Made by a program: the position numbers and the translations under genes. Below are positions 59,601-64,000 of a DNA stretch of 64,000 nt, in pieces (within the stretch, counting starts at the first letter, position 1; each line of letters begins with the position of its first letter). Source of the DNA: Zonotrichia leucophrys gambelii (Eukaryota > Chordata > Aves > Passeriformes > Passerellidae); NCBI RefSeq assembly GCF_028769735.1, contig NC_088177.1, positions 17,858,599 to 17,922,598 of the forward strand, in the 5' to 3' direction. Under the pieces are notes generated by a model. That model saw only the letters and a program-made list of their open reading frames with translations. It was not told the DNA's origin and ran no database searches.

Positions 59601-62600
59601 CCTGGCTCTGCAGGGCTCTGCCTGAAGAAGTCAGATTGCAGGAGCAGGATCTCCATGAACCCAGAGTGCAAACAATCATGAAGGCAACAAACAAGATGCA
59701 AAGCTCAAGGAATACCAGCTTCTGGAGACTGAAATGAGAGTAATTCTGCTGTTAAACTGGTTTAGCTTTAGAATTAGGCTAGAGGAGCATGATAAAGTAC
59801 CAAATATAGAGAGCAATCACATGGAGAAGATGAGGATTAAAAAAACCCCAAAAGCAGAAACTGGGAAATGCAGGAGATTAGACTTTAGCCATTATTTTTA
59901 TTTATTTGCATGAAGACATTAGCAGGTATGACTCATTGTATTATAGAAAATATTGCTTGGTGTTGTTTTAATTTTTAAAGTTTTGTCTTGTTTGTGCGTT
60001 TGGTGGGTTTTTTTGTTTATTTATTTTTGTTTCTTTACAAGCTGGAAAATGGACAGGATTATATTGGATGTACAGAGCTGCAATTTCATTACTGAACTGA
60101 GCTGTGCTCTCATAGATGGAATGGGCTTTTCCTTAGGAAAGTAATTAAGGAACGAAGCAAACTTGATAAAATAGCTTAGTGATTTAAATCTCTGTTTTTT
60201 AAAAGTTTTATGTTGCAGTGTATCTTGATTTAAATTAGCAATGTAAGTAATCTTGATGTTAAAACTCTTGTTTTAAGTCTTGAGGCAGTCCAAGACGTTT
60301 TCTGTTTAGCATAGTTTGCCACTGGTAAGGTTTTATTTGTTTCCTAACAAAACAAATTAAGAAACCCAACTCCAAAGCAAACAAGCTTTTCTGCTGGCTC
60401 CATAGACTGTGTTGGCTGCACTGATGTTTATCTAGGATACAGCCAAGGGCTCCTGGTGCTGCACCTGGGGAGTCCTGCAGCGCTCTGCTTGCACCCACCC
60501 TGTGGTCCCCTGACGCTGCCTGCCTTCCGTGGAGCTGGGTTGCAACCACCTCCTTCTCAAGGCACAGGGCAGGCAGAGCCCCTAACATTGTACCCACAAG
60601 GCAAAGGCACCTTCAGGAGGAGGAAGCAAGATCTCCATGATCCTCAGATAACCTGTGGTTTATGGTATGCAGGGTTCTTGCTGATTATCTGATTGTGGAG
60701 AAACTAAACCAGTGCAGTCATCTTTGCTCTGGTAGTGCTGTACAGGGCTTGAGTAATGCTGCCTCACATGAACACTCCTGTGATCCCCATCCCTGCTCTG
60801 CTCCCCAGAAGAATATTTCAAGCTCTGAGAAGTCATCCCTTGCCTGCAGTTGAGGTCAGGACAATGAGCTGCTTGGTTGATTGAAAAAGTCTTTTAGGAC
60901 AGCTGGAGTGGAGCTGATGAAAGCAGAGCCTGAAGTGTTTTCCTACCAAAAGCAGTGACTCTTGGCTAAGCTACTCTACAAGATAAAATTGAATCAAAGC
61001 CATTCCATATTTGAGCAAACTGTCTGTCTGCCACAGCTCCTGCACTGTTGTTATCTATAAAGAATAAAGGGAAATGGGAAAAAAGTCATTTTGGGAAAGC
61101 TGAGAGAAGCACTGTATGAATCTGAACACCCATACTGAGTATTCAGCTGCACAGCCTGAGATTCTGTATGCACTTGCTGTCAGATTTATGTAGAAATATT
61201 ATTCTGTACATTTGCATTCCATTTAGCTGAACTGGTAATCGACCACTGCCCAGACTTCCCTGGATGTTTGGCTGGGGGAAGAAGGGGACAGAGCTATTGA
61301 CTTCAATCAATCATCTGTTCTGTTTCTGTGGTTGTGAAGGAGATGCTGGTCCTAGTCTGGTGGGAAGCTTGACCTCTACAAACTAGGCAGTGTTACCACT
61401 GAAAATTGGTGTTAGGGTAACAGCAATTATGGGACATTGCTGTTGGGGGCAATTATGGGGGCAGTGCAAATGGGACTTTTAAAATTTATGGAACCTCAAT
61501 ATCCACCCTCTTTGAAAGGCTTCCCAGTGATTGTCATGACCTAAAATGCCCCTCCTCAGATCATAAAAACGGGTCTGCTCCAATAACTGTGCTTTGTTTT
61601 AAATGTCATTAGCTGCTGAGGGCAGCTGACTGTGGATTGGATCTGGAGGATGTTTAGTGGGGAGCCACCTGTGAATATGTCCTGTGTCTCTGAGGATAGT
61701 GAGGGGAAGGGTGCTTTGAGGATATTGGGATGGAACTGCTGTCAGTCTCATGTGTCTCCAGTCTACTTGAGGAACCACTGGCAAAATCTGAAGAATATGG
61801 CATTTGTTGCCAGCATCTGATAACTCATAACAGAGTGAACACTTTGGAGTTAGGCTGGATTAGGACCTTATAAAGCAACAGAACTCTTAGCTGTAGCATG
61901 ATGTTGTAGATCCAGTAGTCCATAAAGTCTGATGGGGTTTACCTGTCCTGTAGGCAAAGATGAGAACTCACTTGGCCTTTTTTGCAAGTTGCTTGTTTTT
62001 CTGACCCTGAAATCTGACACTTTTTTGGTTTCTTTATTTTGAAGTAACAGTTGGAGTCATGGTTATGTACATAGAGATTCAACAACTAGGACCTTGCAGA
62101 ACTGCATATCATTTATGCTGATAAAAGATGAATTATTAATGGCTCAGTTTAAAGGAGTTATTGTAGTTACCATTGGTTTGGGTTGGGTTCCCCCTCGGCC
62201 TCACTTCTTTATTTTTAACACAAGTAACATATGCGTGCTATACAGGAAGCATGCCTGTTGTTTGTTTATACATTTCCCTCACATTCCTCAAAAATGGAGC
62301 AGTTACATGACCTCAGGATGTTGTTTCACCCTGAAAGACTCTGTTGATGCTTCCAGTGTGTGTTGCTACTTGGCAATCTCGAACTTGTTTAGTGGGTGTA
62401 AAAAGTTCATACTGATGAATCTACTGAAAATAAGCTCAAGAACCTGAACGTTTTTGTTTGCTGCAGCTTCCCATGTTAGAATCAGCTTTGCTCAGTTTGG
62501 TTTGGTGCATATTGCCAAGGGGAAATCTAGGGATGTTGGAGTGTGTGAGGTGTGTTTTGAAGGTTCTAGAAAGGATAGGTATTTATAACAGATGTGTGTC

Positions 62601-62814
62601 TTTTAGAACACAAAAAAATTAGTGTGCTTTTCATTTAAATGCTTTGTTTAGTGGAACCAAAATAGAAAAAGGAAGATAATGTTGGCAGAGACCAGAAGTA
62701 AACAGGGTTGTATCACATCAAAATTATACTAAATCGGGATAGGCTGCTGAAACAAATATTTACAATGGAAAAAACCCCAGACTTGTGCCTGTTGGAACAG
62801 ACTGTGTTCAGGCC
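56618..62814. other. Putative intron or intergenic DNA, no supported gene
   Basis: Non-coding. Short open frames near 58.1-59.1, 60.3-60.8 and 62.1-62.4 kb have no recognisable domain. No tRNA-like or rRNA-like sequence and no CR1 fragment was recognised. Confidence 0.4.
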
Positions 62815-62833
62815 TTTTTTTTTTTTTTTTTTT
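62815..62833 (+). repeat. Poly(T) run, T19
   Basis: Nineteen consecutive T residues. This could be the tail of a minus-strand retrocopy, but no recognisable gene or transposon sequence lies directly 3' of it on the + strand, so it is listed as a simple repeat. Confidence 0.9.
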
Positions 62834-64000
62834 GACTTGCAAGGTGATTGAAGGGAAGGAGGAAGAAATGGCTTATATACTCCATTTCATGGTTGCTTTT
62901 ACTGTTTTTGGACAGCACAGGAAAGAAAACCTTCAATGCTAAAGCTTAGGAATTTTGCCCAAAGCAAGTCCCACAGAAAATATTTCATCTGTGTAGAGGC
63001 ACAGGCATAGATACTCATGCCTTGATCCAATAAACTAAGCATGTCCATATTTTAAATGTTGTTGTAGTGTGTGTTCAAATTCTGCATATGCTGAGGGAAT
63101 CTGCTGGACTGGGGGTTGCTGCCAGGCCAGGAGGTTTGAGCAGGGCCACATGGAGTGTAGCCCACCCACCGCTCTGCATTTGTATAGGAGGAACCATGGC
63201 CCAAATGTTTGCATTTGAGGGTACAGACCTCCCAAAGGGCGAACAAGTTTGCCATGGCATTTGCAGGATCCAAGTACATTGCACTCTGTCAGGGCTTTCC
63301 CTGTGGCTAAATGCCACTGAATGCTCTGGAGCTCTTGGAAGCAGCCAAGACAACTCCAACATTTGCTTAAGGATTAGCCCCTCCCATCCTTCAGCTAAGG
63401 CCCTTAGCATTAAAAGTCACAAAAAATCTCTTGCTTGCAGGGCCAGATTAGATAGGATAATTTATTGGCACTTTTTCTTTAAAAAAGGGAATTTGTTTGC
63501 CCACATTTTGGATTTGAATAATTCAAACTATGCTTGTTGCTGAGATGTTTATGATGTAAGTTTGCTTTAGTTAGTGGTATCAAGTCAGAGCTCAGTGGCC
63601 TGAAGGCACGAGCAGTTGCCACATATATTTATTGTTTTGAAAATGCCAAGCAGAAATGATAGCTGTTTAACTTTGTGAGTGATTTTTTTTTGTTTTCCTC
63701 TTCCTGAAGCAGTAAAATAGTAGTTGTAGGAACTTGCAGGGATACGTATGATTTCCTGTGAGTCCCATTAGAAGACAGAGGTTACTAGATATTTTTCTTT
63801 TATACAGGCAGGTTGTCTGTTATGATGGGAAGAACGTTTTTTGAATATAATAGTCATGGTGTTATTAGGCTACTGGTAAATGAATAATGATGCATTATTA
63901 AAAGAAACTCAAGTGTTTCTTTCTTGGCACACATACAATTAGTTAATTGCGAGCCATTGCTTGAGTTACTTACTGCTGAAAATGTAATAAAGATGCTCAT
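62834..64000. other. Right end of window, no supported gene
   Basis: The longest open frame outside the CpG island, 158 codons on the + strand at 63067-63543, lies here. The opposite strand is also open for 66-111 codons in more than one frame over the same bases, which points to locally low stop density and not selection. No domain was recognised and the sequence runs off the window without an identifiable exon. Confidence 0.4.

Noticed and set aside
62815..62833. T19 run as the tail of a minus-strand processed pseudogene
   Set aside because: No recognisable coding or repeat sequence lies next to it, and no target-site duplication is evident.
63067..63543. 158-codon + strand frame, the longest outside the island
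   Set aside because: The opposite strand is open in more than one frame over the same bases, and the peptide shows no recognisable domain, splice signals or initiation context.

Overview
This window looks like nuclear DNA from a bird. It is mostly AT-rich and non-coding, with no operon-like packing, and it carries 3' ends of CR1 non-LTR retrotransposons with the octamer-like tails typical of avian genomes. There are few other recognisable repeats. I cannot name the species. A passerine or other neoavian is plausible, but that is inference.

Layout. Positions 1-8.8 kb are AT-rich and intergenic or upstream, with one copy of an interspersed repeat near the left end, an A17 run and a TA-rich microsatellite. 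Positions about 8.85-10.5 kb form a dense CpG island, the only clear promoter and gene start in the window. It contains a strong CTCF-like motif, two inverted CCAAT boxes 40 bp apart, GC boxes, an ETS-like site, a 14-codon upstream ORF in a good start context, and one convincing protein-coding first exon on the + strand (87 codons, ending in phase 0 at a good splice donor, AAG|GTGAGG). I do not recognise the protein.

From 10,160 to the end I read the sequence as a very long first intron of that gene, or intron plus intergenic DNA. It holds five CR1 fragments or tails, a more decayed piece of CR1 ORF2, a second copy of the left-end repeat, simple repeats, and a 47-bp sequence that occurs twice 4.1 kb apart with two mismatches and unrelated flanks. 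Three stretches have splice-site-like ends and frames compatible with exon 1 (34.1, 37.9 and 56.5 kb). They are mutually incompatible in phase, so at most one could directly follow exon 1, and all are weak. A 146-codon reading frame on the minus strand at 27.2-27.6 kb is long for its surroundings but has no good splice sites and no recognised homologue.

I saw no tRNA, rRNA, CRISPR array, complete mobile element or complete gene, and no evidence of a new multi-gene system. The most useful leads are the promoter architecture, the 47-bp duplicate and the candidate exons. Many short open frames are chance or are shadows of the GC-rich island.
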